A program made the position numbers and the translations under genes. Under the pieces are notes generated by a model that ran no database searches, was not told the DNA's origin, and worked only from the letters and a program-made list of their open reading frames with translations. From Iris pallida (lineage: Eukaryota; Streptophyta; Magnoliopsida; Asparagales; Iridaceae): a DNA stretch of 64,000 nucleotides. Positions 1 to 11,913 of this stretch are shown here, one piece after another (position 1 is the stretch's first letter; each line of letters begins with the position of its first letter). The stretch covers positions 1,930,482-1,994,481 of the forward strand of contig JANAVB010010791.1 of assembly GCA_029216955.1 (NCBI GenBank), in the 5' to 3' direction.

Positions 1-295
1 AACCTCACCTAGTTGTCTTGTTGCTTTAGACTTTTTTGAGTGTAGTCATGTATTAGACTACGTGTTTTGTAACTGGACATGTATCCAGTTTTATATTTCA
101 GACTTATACTTTGGACATTTTACTATATATGACAACTTTTGTGTTTGGAGCATTTATGACTTTTATTCACTTATAGAACTGTTAGCACATTTAGTCTTAT
201 CCTGTTGTCTTTAGAACAGCTTACTACGTTTTATCTCAAGCGTAGGCTGGACATGACTCGGCCCGGCCCAACAATTTGGGTAGCGGGTCGTGACA
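1..295. other. Possible 3' end of an LTR at the window edge
   Basis: No coding sequence is visible. The stretch ends in gggtcgtgaca, which looks like the CA terminus of a plant gypsy LTR, and the sequence changes character immediately afterwards into gag-like relic sequence. The start of the presumed LTR is outside the window, so no paired LTR or target duplication can be checked. This is an impression from sequence style only. Confidence 0.25.
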
Positions 296-954
296 CGCGT
301 CCAATCCCATATGCAGAACGGACAGGGTGACCGAGCGCAGTGCTTTACTAGCCTCAGGTCAGGGAGCAAATATGATGGTTCTAAAAGTCTTCCTACAACG
401 ATCGAGAGCAAGTGCTTTTACTAGCCTTAGATCAGGGAGCAAATATGATACTTACGCACCCGGGCACTCGAGATACCCGGGCCCACAAAACGGATGCAAA
501 GGTAGATCAATCTGCTCTCAAACCTGCGAGAGGTAGTCATTTACAAACGCAAGGAGAGAAAAGCAACCTTGATGTGTGAGGAGCTCTTTCCAGGACATCA
601 CTGCATCCAAGCCGACATCAACTACTGCTGCCAGAAGATAGTGGCTCTACTATCAAGGCAGTTTGTATTCTAGCAACTGCGACCTACTGCGTCTTTCTAA
701 CAGCATCTCGAAAACATGATGACAATTGAAGACATTGTAACGGCCTGCTCTCAACTAGATGCATTACTCAGATGTCACAATCAGGCGCATCATCTCAGTC
801 AAGCGCATCATAATCTTCTGAAGGAGTCCACCGTCAAATCTTCATCGAACAAGGAGATCAGTCTAGAGGGAGACAAACAAAAATCTCCCAAATCGTGACA
901 TTCGGCACAACACTTTCTCCTAGGGTTCCCATACGCATCCAGCCAGAAGACGTC

Positions 955-1375
955 CTTCATGCGACTCGGTCAGAAGGCATTCCTCATTCAGCTCGGTCAT
1001 GAGACATTTCTCATGCGGCTCGGTCATGAGACATTCTTCATACGGCTCGGTCAGAAGGCATTCCTCATGTGGCTCGGTCATAGGATATTCCTCATACAGC
1101 TCGGTCATGAGACATTCCTCATGCGGCTCGGTCATGAGATGTCCTTCATACGGCTCGGTCATGTGGCTCGGACATGAGACGTCCTTCATGCGGTTCGATC
1201 ATGAGATATTCCCACATGCGGCTCGGTCATGAGACGTCCTTCATGCGGCTCGGTCATGAGACATTCTTTCATGCGGCTCGGTCATGAGACGTTCCATCAT
1301 ACGGCTCAGCCATGAGACATTACTCATGCGGCTCGGCCAAAAGACATCCTTCATGCGGCTCAACACAGAAGATTA
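955..1375 (+). repeat. Imperfect tandem repeat of about 27 bp containing ATGCGGCTCGGTCATGAG
   Basis: The unit reads roughly ATGCGGCTCGGTCATGAG followed by acattcctc or acgtccttc. More than twelve imperfect copies run head to tail. Apparent ORFs here on both strands are artefacts of the repeat. The same unit in reverse complement occurs at about 47790-47990. Each unit contains the ATGCGGCTC motif that is scattered through the whole family. Confidence 0.9.
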
Positions 1376-1556
1376 GTTGATGCACGTGACAAGATGACCA
1401 GGTCTCAACTGCTCAACGATAAATCATAATAAATCCTAACAAATCCCCAGCTATCAGTCATAGACCGAGTCTCGAGGCATGATTACGGCCTTGTGGCCCG
1501 GGGATTTGCCACGTAGTCATCTATGCAGCTCAAAATATCCTTCATCCCAAAATTAC

Positions 1557-1564
1557 TATAAATA
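1557..1564 (+). promoter_or_regulatory. TATA box of the relic LTR
   Basis: TATAAATA followed by gcagggtgcca, the same arrangement as the TATAAATA in the LTRs of elements A and C. It lies about 285 bp before the inferred LTR end. Confidence 0.6.
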
Positions 1565-1844
1565 GCAGGGTGCCACACCCCTGCAAGATGGTTGGCAATC
1601 CAGAGGTTGGCAACCTTCAAGAGAAAAGCAATTTTTTTACGAGCTAGAGACTGTATCAGATAGTCCACGGAGTAAGGCAGAGTTGATAGAACTTTTCCGA
1701 GCCTCCACCGTCACCCCCAGAATCAAAACTAAACAACTGTACTTAGATTATTTCCTAGAATTTCTTTCTAGGCTTTCCTTTGTACAAGCGAGTTTGCAAT
1801 CAATTTCAGTGTTCGGTAATACTTGTTTTTGATTTTTTATGGCA

Positions 1845-1848
<4 letters not shown>

Positions 1849-1917
<69 letters not shown>
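1849..1917. repeat. (TA)n microsatellite
   Basis: An uninterrupted TA run directly abutting the end of the relic LTR. It creates spurious YIYIYI frames on both strands. Confidence 0.95.
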
Positions 1918-1924
<7 letters not shown>

Positions 1925-3650
1925 TTTAGTACCACATGATCTAGAATACTCCCTTAGACTAATATTTACAAATCCACTATTAAATAACATCTATTTTCAT
2001 TATTCTGAATCCAAAATCCTTTCTTCTCCTGATATCCAAATAATCTCCTTTAGGATATCTTCATTGACTAGAATCCATCATTATTAATATCCTTCCTTCA
2101 AATTTATCACAACCGTCCTCTATTCATAAAGCCAATTATCTATCTAAGATAGCACCGTTATTTTCTCAAATCCATATTCCTCCTATCTTATTTATCCTTG
2201 ATTCTTTCACCAATTCGAGTTTGTTCAAAACATTTTAGTTACAATCCATTACTCGTGTCCTTTACTTTCTTCATTACTCAACCAACTTGCTTAGTACTCA
2301 TTTAATCTCTGATTCATATTCCCCAAGTTTGTATGCTAATGCCATAGTCTCAATTCCTCAACTACTACTTCAATGATTATATTCTTTTTAGAATGTTGAT
2401 TCTTTTCTCTTCCGAAATAATCCTCCGAGGGTTGTGTACACCATTTTTTTTCTTCTCAAAACTCATAATGTTCCTTAACTTTGATCATGTTTCTATACGG
2501 TTTCCAATTTGCTTCCTTCTTGGAAGAACTTCATCAAATTTTAGTATATTCTTGCCATCCTTTATCACTTAGAATTTCCTCTGCTAATTCTTACATCTCA
2601 TTTTCCTTTCTTGTAATCATCATAAAATATGTTATCATGTATTTCAAATCTCTAATGGTTTCATCATGTTAGCTCAAAGACTCTTTCTTGCACACCCATG
2701 GTCTTATTCCGTCAACTAACCTCATAAAAATATTGATATCTAAATCGGATAACAAGGTAGCAATTATATATATATATATGATAAGAAGGCTAGAGTTGAA
2801 TCATGAAGGAGATGGGATCAATAGATATTTGAAATGGTCCTGATAAACTCTAGGAAAAATCAAGTAGAAATTCTATAGAAATCCTTATTCCTATTGGCCA
2901 TGGTACTAAAAGTGATTTCTGAGAGTTACTAGGAATCGAAGCTTCAAGTTAGGGCAAAATCAAACATATCAAAATTATTCTAGTATAGTTTCTCAATGGT
3001 GATAAGAGACCAAACAATGTATATCTAGGACATGGATATAGTATCAATATTATCCAAAAATCACGCATATCTGAAATTACTTCACCTATAATTCATGCCC
3101 CATCAGTGTATATTTGGCTGCAATGAACTATTGGTTCTATGACTCAAAGAATGATAGGTACCGAATAGTCTCCCAACTTTATCTATTTTTCAAATAATAT
3201 TGACAGAACAACTCAATTGATCAAAATATGATACATATAAGACATAGTCTCAATAGTATCCCAAAATCTATACATAATTAAAATCACTTCAAGTTAAAGT
3301 ACAAACCATCACCACCACTACTTCTACTACCACCGCCTCCACCACTTTCTCCCATCACCACCCCCATGGCCGCCACCATTACTATCTTCACTGCTGCCAC
3401 TTCTAGCCCGGTGACCACCATTACTTTCATTGTCGCTATCACCATCGTCTTCCGACATGGTCGTCGCCATCTCTCTACATACTAGCACAACGCAGACGCT
3501 GCTGCCCTCCCCTCTCCCAACGGTCGACCAGTATCACCTGGCCGTGCTCATCCGGCTCCATCACTCCCCTCTCTTCTTGTCTTCTCTGCCGTGAGCGAGC
3601 CGCCCTACCAGGCCACGCCAGCGAGCTTCTCCTTCTTCTTCTTCTTTCTT
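1918..3650. other. AT-rich sequence with no recognisable gene
   Basis: Only short frames without family resemblance are present. A short TA run lies near 2766. A CCACCA-rich patch lies at about 3300-3430. No terminal repeats or coding domains were recognised. Confidence 0.5.
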
Positions 3651-3654
3651 ACTT

Positions 3655-4400
3655 GGACCATGTACCTAGGGCCCTGTACTGTCTCAAATAGCATGCTACC
3701 TTGGGCCATGTGCTGTCTCGAGTAGCGTACCCTTGGCTGGTGTGCTCTCGATCTACATACACCTTAAGATGCATGGCTTGAGCTTTGTGCACACCTCGAG
3801 CTGTGGGATGCTTTGGGCCTCGAGCTGCTCAGGCTTTGTGCTGTCTCGATTCACTTGTACCTTGGGTTACGTACTATCTCATTTCTCATGCTAGCTCGAT
3901 CCACATGCTGTCTTGGGCAGCAGGTCTCATCGAGTCTCGTGATGCCCCGGGAACCATACCATCTTGGTTTGTGCACCGTCTCAATTTTTGTGTCTCGGTA
4001 TTTGTGCCTACGTCGTGATTCGTGCTGCGTCAATTTGCATGCACACACTAATTTGTGTGCCGCATTAATTTGGGTGCTATCTTGAACTCTGGGCCATATT
4101 GATTTGCGTGTACGTACCTATTTGTGCATCGTATTAATTTGCGTATCACTTTGTATCTTATATCGTTTCGATTAGCATGCACGTCTCGATTTGTATGTCG
4201 ATTTGGTTCGTATGTTATCTCGATATTCATGATTCCTTAAGCTTCGTACATGTCTCGAATAATGTGCATTTTCTATTACTATTTATTTTGATCTTTGTGT
4301 CAACTCGAATCTCGTACGCATCTCGTATTATGTACATATCTCGATTTGTGTGTCTGTATCAATCTGCGTGCCTCCATTTCTTTGCCAGATCCTTGTACTG
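3655..4400. repeat. Degenerate repeat around tctcgatttgtgtgc
   Basis: Variants of (gtg)ctgtctcgatt and tctcgatttgtgtgc recur every 20-40 bp. The spacing is irregular, so this looks like an old, decayed tandem array rather than a fresh one. Frames here are not credible genes. Confidence 0.5.
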
Positions 4401-4479
4401 CTTATGAGACCTTCACAGTTTAGTCTTCTTTTATCTCTATGATTTATGTTATTATTTAATTATTTGATGAAAATAATTG

Positions 4480-4620
4480 TTTATTGTGTGTTTCGAGGAC
4501 CCCGATGGACGTACTACCGTAGATCTAGATTGCCGAAGACTTGCTTACTAACTGAGCCCTCTAGGCAAGTACCCCTTGCTCATCGACGACTCTTGCCCTC
4601 TCGCTAGATTTAATTACATT
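4480..4620. other. LTR-like sequence block
   Basis: The block gtgtgtttcgaggaccccgat followed by ggcaagtaccccttgctcatcga resembles sequence I associate with R/U5 regions of long-LTR plant gypsy elements. No termini can be defined, so this is a weak call. Confidence 0.2.
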
Positions 4621-4947
4621 TAATTATTTTTTCTCAATGTAATTCTAAATGTATAACTTTGAGTAGTATAACATAGTAGTAGAACTACCATGATGAGAAC
4701 CTAGGATAGTTTAGTTCGATATTGGGTCAAGCCATATCGGACAATTCGAATGGGTCATCCAAGCCTCCAAGGATACGAGCACGACTTATGTGTATGGATT
4801 GTCCCCTTATATCCCGTGTCCGATTCGCGGTGGGATAACGACTTTGGCTAACTATTCCTGTGACTGTGGTTGTGTTTTGGTTAGAAATGCGGACCTATGT
4901 TGTGATGCGCCTTGTATAGAGATTCTTGTTGTATATGTTGGCTTGGC

Positions 4948-5065
4948 ATCCAGTACACATCGTAGTGCTGTTGGAGGCCAAGGCTTAGTGTTCTCGGCAA
5001 TAGTTGGTTCCCACTATGTATCATAGCGCTGTTGGAGGCCGAGACTTAGTATTCTCGGTTATGGA
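4948..5065. repeat. Tandem duplication of about 65 bp
   Basis: Two adjacent copies share gctgttggaggcc, (ac/ag)acttagt and ttctcgg. They differ at several positions, so the duplication is not recent. Confidence 0.7.
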
Positions 5066-5069
5066 TTCT

Positions 5070-8030
5070 ACGGCGGGTGGCGTTGAGTGGCTACATCCCC
5101 ATCTCGCAGGGAGCACCGGTTCAAGAAATACATAGGAGATTCTGTCAAATTTTCCATAATTTTCGATCGGGAATTTGGTTCAAATATACGGGCAAAATCG
5201 TCCCTTTGTTTTGCTGAACTAACTTATACAGATTTATTTAGTATAATACATGATCCCAGTACCTGGTAGGCAGACTCATGTTATTAGATTAGTTGCCTAG
5301 CTATTTAACCTATTTTGTTCGTCGGACAGTGTAAGGAGCGCGTTCTACTTGGGAAACGATTTGCGATCCCGACCCTTGTTTGGTTTAAGGGTCGTAGATC
5401 TGATCCAGAGTGGTTCATACAATCTTTGCCATTTTTTGATGGCATTCATTATCAGATTCTTGTTCCCTGACTATCCTTCTAGATGAAATTCTAGTTTAGC
5501 CACATATGACTAGCCGTTGTCCTATATATATATCGAGAATTATGAGATTTGGATATAATTGATGATTGAGTATCATTAGGAGTATGATCTTGGGATATTG
5601 ACTTGGCAGACTCTTTTGGATTTCTAAAATATTTATTTTGTAATTGTTTCATAGAACGAAGAAAATATCTAGGATATCAATATATAGTTTTTATCCGATT
5701 TCCCAAATGCCCAAAATATGGTATCTTCCTTCACTTGGTAGACCTTAGTGGTCTTGTATAGTTGGGTAGCATAGAATGTAGTGGTCATTCCTTTGTATAA
5801 TATAGATGGCTAACCATGTTTAGGTGGTACCATTGTTATATCCTGGTAGTTGGGGGACGATTACTGATAGCCTGTGACCATTGATTTGGTAGATTTTGTG
5901 AGCGAGAGGGCATAGCATAGTTATGGTGATTAGCATAGTATCTAGCGATCATATTTTCTGATATGATATTGATATTCCATCGTGGATGGGAGGACTGTTG
6001 ATAGATTGATATGGAGGATAGACCAACTTGATAGATCGAGCAGTAGGCTTCTCTGTGCACTTGAGGTGATATTGTAGTAGAGATCCAAACCATGTACTTG
6101 ACCTGATACCCATGCCACGATGTGGACTAAGGATTTCATGTTATTTGCTGATTGACCATATTCTTGACTCAACTACTTGTACCGTACTGGTACCATCCTA
6201 TGTGTGCACTGAGGTGCTATTCTATATGTGCACCGAGGTGCTATTCTATGTGTGTACTGATGTGCTATAAGATGCTACGTGTTATATACAGTGCATTCAT
6301 CTTCCAGCACGGACATGATAGTTGGCCCGTAGTCTTAACGTGGTTAGGATTGATTACTTACTTGTTGAATTACGGTAAGAATGATCATCATCTGGGACTC
6401 TGTGAGCTGATGTGGATTCATACTTAGTGTACTCGTGCTGAGGTATGACATTTAGGTGGATGATCATGTGACCACGGTAGGTGATTCCAAATAAATATAT
6501 GGTTAATTTAGGTAACTAAAATTGGTAGAAGCATTAGGAGAGAATGGAATCTCAAGATCGTGCATTACCGGCCGCCCCAGTCCCCGTCCTGATGTATTGT
6601 GCTGGCCGCCACGGATATTGTTATCGTCCGCAATAATGGATGGCAATATCCGACTACTATATGTACTATACGTTATATGACTGATCAGTTTCGTGCGGTG
6701 GCCTTACGAGGGATCGGTGCTTACTTATGTGCTATGGGTTATCATTTGGCCTTGATAGCCCTGCTGGATACGGCACAATATAAGGATATCTATATATTGT
6801 ATTGTTGGGATAACCCAACCTCCATATTGAAAGTTATTGGCATTTGAGTGGCCATTTATTCATCTAAATTGTATGGCTTGCTGCTTCCTAAGATGGCTGT
6901 TTTGTAACGTTGTCCCAGTGCGGTAATTTATTTCCTTGTCCTTGTTTGGTATAGGGGTAGATTATTGTTCTGATGACAGACTACAAATGCTAGTTGGTGA
7001 CGCATGTATTAGTGGATGTTAGGATGTTTGTGATGATTGCCGGTTCCTTGCCTATGTTAGTTGATGGATTGTTGTCCTATATTCTATAATCATGCATTGG
7101 TACCGTATGATCCTTTACCCTTATTACTGCTGTTAGTATGTTATTCCTGCCATATATTTTATCCTGCAGGTTTTCTTTGCCCGTCCTTAAGCTATCCTTT
7201 CTGGTACTTGATGAGGTTGGCCTGACCAACCTTGTATTATTCCCAGATTGCCACTGACCGACCCCATGGATCTTCAAGACTCGACTTGGAGGATGTGATT
7301 CAGTTCTAGACCATTCTAGAAACTATGGGAGGGGATCTTGTCTATATCATTTCATATTGTAGACTTCACAATTATTATGATTATTTTCTGCTTTCCATAT
7401 GATTCTCTCTTGCTGATTATTTCATTATTATTTTCTGTGGATATGAGATCAGATTTAAGCCAAAGATTGATTGCATGCTGGGATATCCAATAAGATTGAC
7501 ATCAGTTATCATCGTATGCTATCTTTGTACCTTATATGGTGTAGTTGGCCTACGTTCGTCCCCATATTTCGGTACTAGGGCGTGATAGGACTATTCCGAC
7601 AAGTCAAGTCACTGTAGCTACCACATTTCCAAAATATGATTATTTTTGTCTTTTCCTATTTTGTACCAATTTTAAAATTATATGTCGTATTAATTGTAAT
7701 GATGGTACTTTATTTTATTTTTCTATGATAGGTATTGTTACCTTTAATTAAATATATGATGTTGTTAGTTGCTAGATGTTGGCTACTAGTTAGACTAGTT
7801 GTTAGTAAACCTAGATGGACCCAATTTGACTTGTCATGACAATATTATTGGACCCATTAGTTAGTCTTGGTACACCCATTAATTAGAGAGCAATGATTAA
7901 GAAAAACCCTTCCTTTAGTCAATAAAACCATCTCTAATTAAACCCCTTCCTAAAATAAACCTTCATGACTAATTATGAGGGCTTATTAGACACTTTACAT
8001 TACATTTAGGGTTAGGAATAGTGGCTGGCC
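5070..8030. other. Non-coding sequence, probably old LTR debris
   Basis: No frame with a recognisable domain. A short tandem repeat lies at 6195-6275. The style resembles degraded long gypsy LTRs but no termini or paired copies were found. Confidence 0.35.
6195..6275. repeat. Short tandem repeat, about 26 bp, three copies
   Basis: The unit is approximately ctatgtgtgcactgaggtgc, in three imperfect head-to-tail copies, the last ending in tgatgtgctataag. Confidence 0.75.
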
Positions 8031-8035
8031 ATATC

Positions 8036-8100
8036 CCATATAAAACCCCTCTTTGTGTTTACTTATTAGTCTCTAAGAAACCTAATTTGCCTCTTCTTCA
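8036..8100 (+). promoter_or_regulatory. Promoter-like TATA region, possibly from an old LTR
   Basis: The sequence catataaaacccctctttg is a plausible TATA box followed by a pyrimidine-rich leader (gcctcttcttcatattc) and later ggtaaaatctcaatt. This is the usual style of an LTR promoter and leader, but no ORF or paired LTR is attached. Confidence 0.25.
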
Positions 8101-8558
8101 TATTCTTTTATTTAAGAAGAAAACCAAGCCATTACCATTCCCAAATTGATTCCCAACCCATTCAAATTGTCATTCCAATGAGGCTAGACCTTTGATTAGC
8201 AAGAAGGAAGTATTAGAAGGAGTGGAGCTTGAAGGGGGTGTCCACTCTTGAAGGTTGTTTCCATTTGTGGCTACTAGTGCCATTTCATTGGAAATCTATC
8301 TCCTAATAGGTAAAATCTCAATTTAACCATTGTTTCTAATTAGTATAATTAGTCATTTAGAAACCACCCATGCATTATGACTACCCATGGTGAGCAGCTT
8401 TGGCTCCGTTTGACCCATTTTGAGACTTTTTTGCCATTTTTTGGAAAATCTGAGAATGGTACACCAAGTGGTTATTATTAGGTTTGTTAGGTCTAATTAG
8501 TATGGATTTTGTCGAGTGTGTCTAGATTCGTGTCCACAAATGGATACGTGCAGGTCAT

Positions 8559-8915
8559 GTCATGATACGGTAGGACACGAGGACAATTTGGAATTTTTTT
8601 GACTCCTACACAGGTGGTGCACATGCTCTATTACACATGACACTTGACACTAGCTTAGAAATGTCCTAATTATGTTCTAATATATATTTTAGGCTTTGGT
8701 AGGATTCGAAAAAAGGTTTGATAGAGTATCTTAGGTGTATTATAACCTTAGGCACCAAGTATCCGACACGTATCCCTAAAGTGATTTTCGTGTCCATTCG
8801 AGTTGAGATTTTGGGTACGTGTCCTAAATAGGAAATGTGGTGTGGTGTCATGATATCTCATGAAATGCACGGTTAGATTTGAGAATACATACATATGGGT
8901 ATATGTATGTATGTG
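8559..8915 (+). repeat. Inverted-repeat arm 1
   Basis: This arm runs from gtcatgatacggtaggacac to gagaatacatacatatgggt. It is the reverse complement, with scattered changes, of 9750-10091, and a partial direct copy lies at 10094-10213. The arms could be terminal inverted repeats of a foldback or Mutator-like element, or an insertion plus an inverted duplication. No transposase is present. Confidence 0.75.
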
Positions 8916-8929
8916 TATATATATATATG

Positions 8930-8930
<1 letters not shown>

Positions 8931-9001
<71 letters not shown>

Positions 9002-9007
9002 AAAAAA

Positions 9008-9092
<85 letters not shown>
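8931..9092. repeat. (TA)n microsatellites in two blocks
   Basis: Blocks at about 8931-8996 and 9014-9092 are separated by tttgaaaaaaaacaaa. Long YIYIYI frames on both strands are artefacts. The second block directly follows the 3' end of the LINE fragment, whose strand is minus. Confidence 0.95.
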
Positions 9093-9095
<3 letters not shown>

Positions 9096-9096
9096 A

Positions 9097-9660
9097 AAAA
9101 TACCCCCCATTTTATTCATAAAAGGCGCAAAATGACAAAGCCTTTACAAGTAAGCTACCAACCGCAAGCAGCCGGGCCAAAAAGTATACAACCCAAAAAG
9201 AAAGGAAATGAGGGGCACTAGAGGGTAGCGTCCCAGAATGGCTCCTGACTGTACGAGCATATGGCTCTGATCTTCCGACACTTAGGATTTCCCTAATGAG
9301 CTCCGGAGTACTGATGACCTTCGTATCTGGCCTTATTCTAATTCTTCCATAAGTCCCAGGTAGCAGCCGCTGCAACGATCTGGTGGCCGGGGGAAGCGGA
9401 GGCCCAGCATACCAGGAGATCATTGAAGCACCCACTCCTCTGGTTTCTCCCGTACCATTGAGACAGGGCCATCCAAACCTGATTCGCGCGCTCCCCCTTA
9501 CAGAAGATGTGATCGATAGATTCACTCTTGCGCTCCGAGCAACAAGTACATGCGGACGCAACGCTGAACCCAATGGAATTGGGGTTGTTATCGGTAGGCA
9601 ATTTCTTGCGGAAGGCTCTCCAAAGAAGGAAGGACCACTTTTTAGGGATACAGGTCAAAT
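9097..9660 (-). mobile_element. LINE (L1-type) 3' fragment with ORF2 zinc-binding tail
   Basis: On the minus strand the segment 9657-9449 encodes a peptide with WSFLLWRAF, KLPTD, a CxCC pair and a DHIF..C block. This is the pattern of the zinc-binding region at the C-terminus of plant LINE ORF2 (zf-RVT). It continues into TWDLWKN and then meets a stop at 9338-9340 and a frame change. The sequence then runs into aatgaataaaatgggg at about 9115, a plausible poly(A) signal, and a (TA)n tract where a 3' tail is expected. Reverse transcriptase and endonuclease are missing. It is a 5'-truncated, dead copy lying between two inverted arms. Confidence 0.8.
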
Positions 9661-9663
9661 GTA

Positions 9664-9664
<1 letters not shown>

Positions 9665-9706
<42 letters not shown>

Positions 9707-9714
9707 TTTTTTTA

Positions 9715-9746
<32 letters not shown>
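9665..9746. repeat. (GT)n(TA)n and (AC)n microsatellites
   Basis: The run gtgtgtgtg-tatatata is followed by a T tract and atatacacacac. It abuts the inner end of inverted arm 2. Confidence 0.95.
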
Positions 9747-9747
<1 letters not shown>

Positions 9748-9749
9748 TA

Positions 9750-10091
9750 CACCCATATGCATGTATTCTCAAATCTAACTGTGCGTTTCATGAGATATCA
9801 TGACACCATGTCACGTATCCTATTTAGGATACGTTCCCAAAATCTCAACTCAAAAGGACACGAAATCCCTTTGGGGATACGTGTCGAACACGTGGTGCAC
9901 AAGGTTATAATACACCTAAGATACTCTATCAAAACTTTTTCGAATCCTACCAAAGCCTAAAATATATTTTAGAACATAATTAGGACATTTCTAAGCTAGT
10001 GTCAAGTGTCATGTTTAATAGAGCATGTGCACCACATGTGTAGGAGTCCAAAAAATTCCAAATTGTCCTCATGTCCTACCGTATCATGACA
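9750..10091 (-). repeat. Inverted-repeat arm 2
   Basis: Reverse complement of arm 1 (8559-8915). It starts cacccatatgcatgtattctc and ends accgtatcatgac. The similarity extends over essentially the whole arm with point differences and small gaps, so pairing would make a hairpin of about 340 bp. Confidence 0.75.
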
Positions 10092-10093
10092 CA

Positions 10094-10441
<348 letters not shown>

Positions 10442-11913
10442 TGTAGAAGCATGGAAAAGAACAGGAAAGTCCATGCGGCCCAAAACAGATGGAGTCTCAT
10501 GTGGTTCGAAGAATCTCTTAAAGCTTCATGCGGCTCAAGGGTCCTTTAGAGCTTCATGCGGCTCAAAAATCCTTCGAGCCTCATGCGACTCAGAAATCCC
10601 CAATAGCTCCATGCGGCTCGGGTAAAAGCCACATGGCCCTATGCGGTTCGCCTCTACAGCTGGCCATCAAGCAGCGGCCTCATTTAATGCTCTGACATAA
10701 CACGGCAGCTCTGACATAAAGGTGAATTGACAGCTCTGTCATAAAGCTGTAATGATGACTCTGACATAATGGCGCGCTCCTAGGGAAACGAAGAAAATCT
10801 TTATAGCTGGCACGATCCACCAAATCCGAAGCTTCCTATGCGGCTACCATCCTTCATGCGGCAACCACTTCCATGCGGCTGCTACTCCCATACGGCTCGG
10901 ATCGTGGGGGCCACCCTCATGCGGCTCCGATTTTGGGAAACCACACCTATGCGGCTCTGACACGTGGCCACCCTTATGCGGTTCGGTTGGGGGCTGCACC
11001 CATGCTGCTTCTACTCCCATGCGGCTCGGATCATGGGGGCCACCCTTATGCGGCTCGGATTAAAGAACTTCCATGCGGTTCAGATATGGTCACCCTCATG
11101 TGGCTCAGATTAAAGAACTTCCATGCGGTTCAGATAAGGCCACCCTTATACGGCTCTGACACGAGGCCACACTCATGCGGCCCAACTATGACAGTCCTCC
11201 ATGCGGCTCGCAGCAGTTGGAACGCGTGGCAGGAGTTGATCAAATCCAAACAATCCAGATTTATGGCAATCGATATAACAGGCAGTTGAGACACGTGGCA
11301 GGAGATTGACCAAGATTTATTCACTCGGATTTGCTGATATCAACAAATCATCACGATGCAGATTGGTTGCAATCAACATTAACTGCCCATGCAGATTTGT
11401 GGCAATCAACATTAATTATCCAGGCAGATTTGGTGCAATCAACATTAACTGCCCAGATTTGTTATAATCAATATTGATGGCTCAGATTAAATTCCAATAA
11501 ACAAGATCAAGGCAAATCGTAACCAATCCCTAACCGCCCACTTTTAAAGGATTAATTACTGCACACCCTACTTATCACAAAGCCCTATAAATAGCAAGGT
11601 ACCATTCCCTTGCATAGAGTGGAGAGAGAGCGGTGGAGATACAGAGAGAAGCATAAGAGCACAGAGTATCCAGCAAGTACATTTTTTCCCCAGAGCCGAA
11701 GCTGCGTTTGATAGTCCAAGGAGTAAGGCAGAGTTGTCGTCACTCTCCCGAGCCTCTACCGTCACCCCCCAGAAAAACTAAACAATTGTACTTAGATTGC
11801 TGTACCTAGGTTTTCGTCCCTAGGCTTTCTTTGTACAAGCGAGTTTGTGTTGTGAAGTAAAAGTCCAGTCCTCCCATAAAACTGTTCTGTTCTTTTATAA
11901 TCAATGACAAACA
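10442..11913 (+). repeat. Element A 5' LTR
   Basis: 1472 bp, bounded by TG...CA. U3 (10442 to about 11585) holds about twenty copies or close variants of ATGCGGCTC, all in the same orientation. A TATAAATA box lies at 11586-11593. R/U5 contains the block cctaggtttt...ctttgtacaagcgagttt shared by all members of the family. It differs from the 3' LTR at scattered positions across its length, visibly more than the two LTRs of C differ from each other. Confidence 0.95.
11586..11593 (+). promoter_or_regulatory. TATA box of A 5' LTR
   Basis: TATAAATA in the context agccctataaatagcaagg, conserved at the same place in the A 3' LTR (63327-63334), both C LTRs and the 327-1848 relic. It should drive the genomic RNA. 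Confidence 0.75.

Larger units (their letters stand above)
327..1848 (+). mobile_element. Relic of a Tat-type LTR retrotransposon (gag fragment joined to LTR)
   Basis: About 490-690 in the + frame reads a peptide with LREVVIYKRKERKA and a CCxK cluster, matching the gag of elements C and D (LREVILHKRKERE and the following NCCC cluster). It then passes into a tandem-repeat block and an LTR-like U3/R/U5 with TATA box, ending in atggcaaata at 1848, the same terminus as the LTRs of A, C and D. Protease, RT and integrase are absent, and gag lies directly upstream of U3-like sequence, so this is a rearranged fragment. A similar gag-plus-repeat arrangement sits inside the right LTR of D at about 47499-48283. 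Confidence 0.65.

Noticed and set aside
955..1375. CRISPR-like array
   Set aside because: Repeats are imperfect and directly adjacent, without unique spacers, and the context is a plant retroelement LTR.
1839..2087. YIYIYI-rich ORFs at TA runs here and at 8748-9121, 9660-9770, 10123-10446 and 24973-25173
   Set aside because: Pure products of (TA)n microsatellites, open on both strands.
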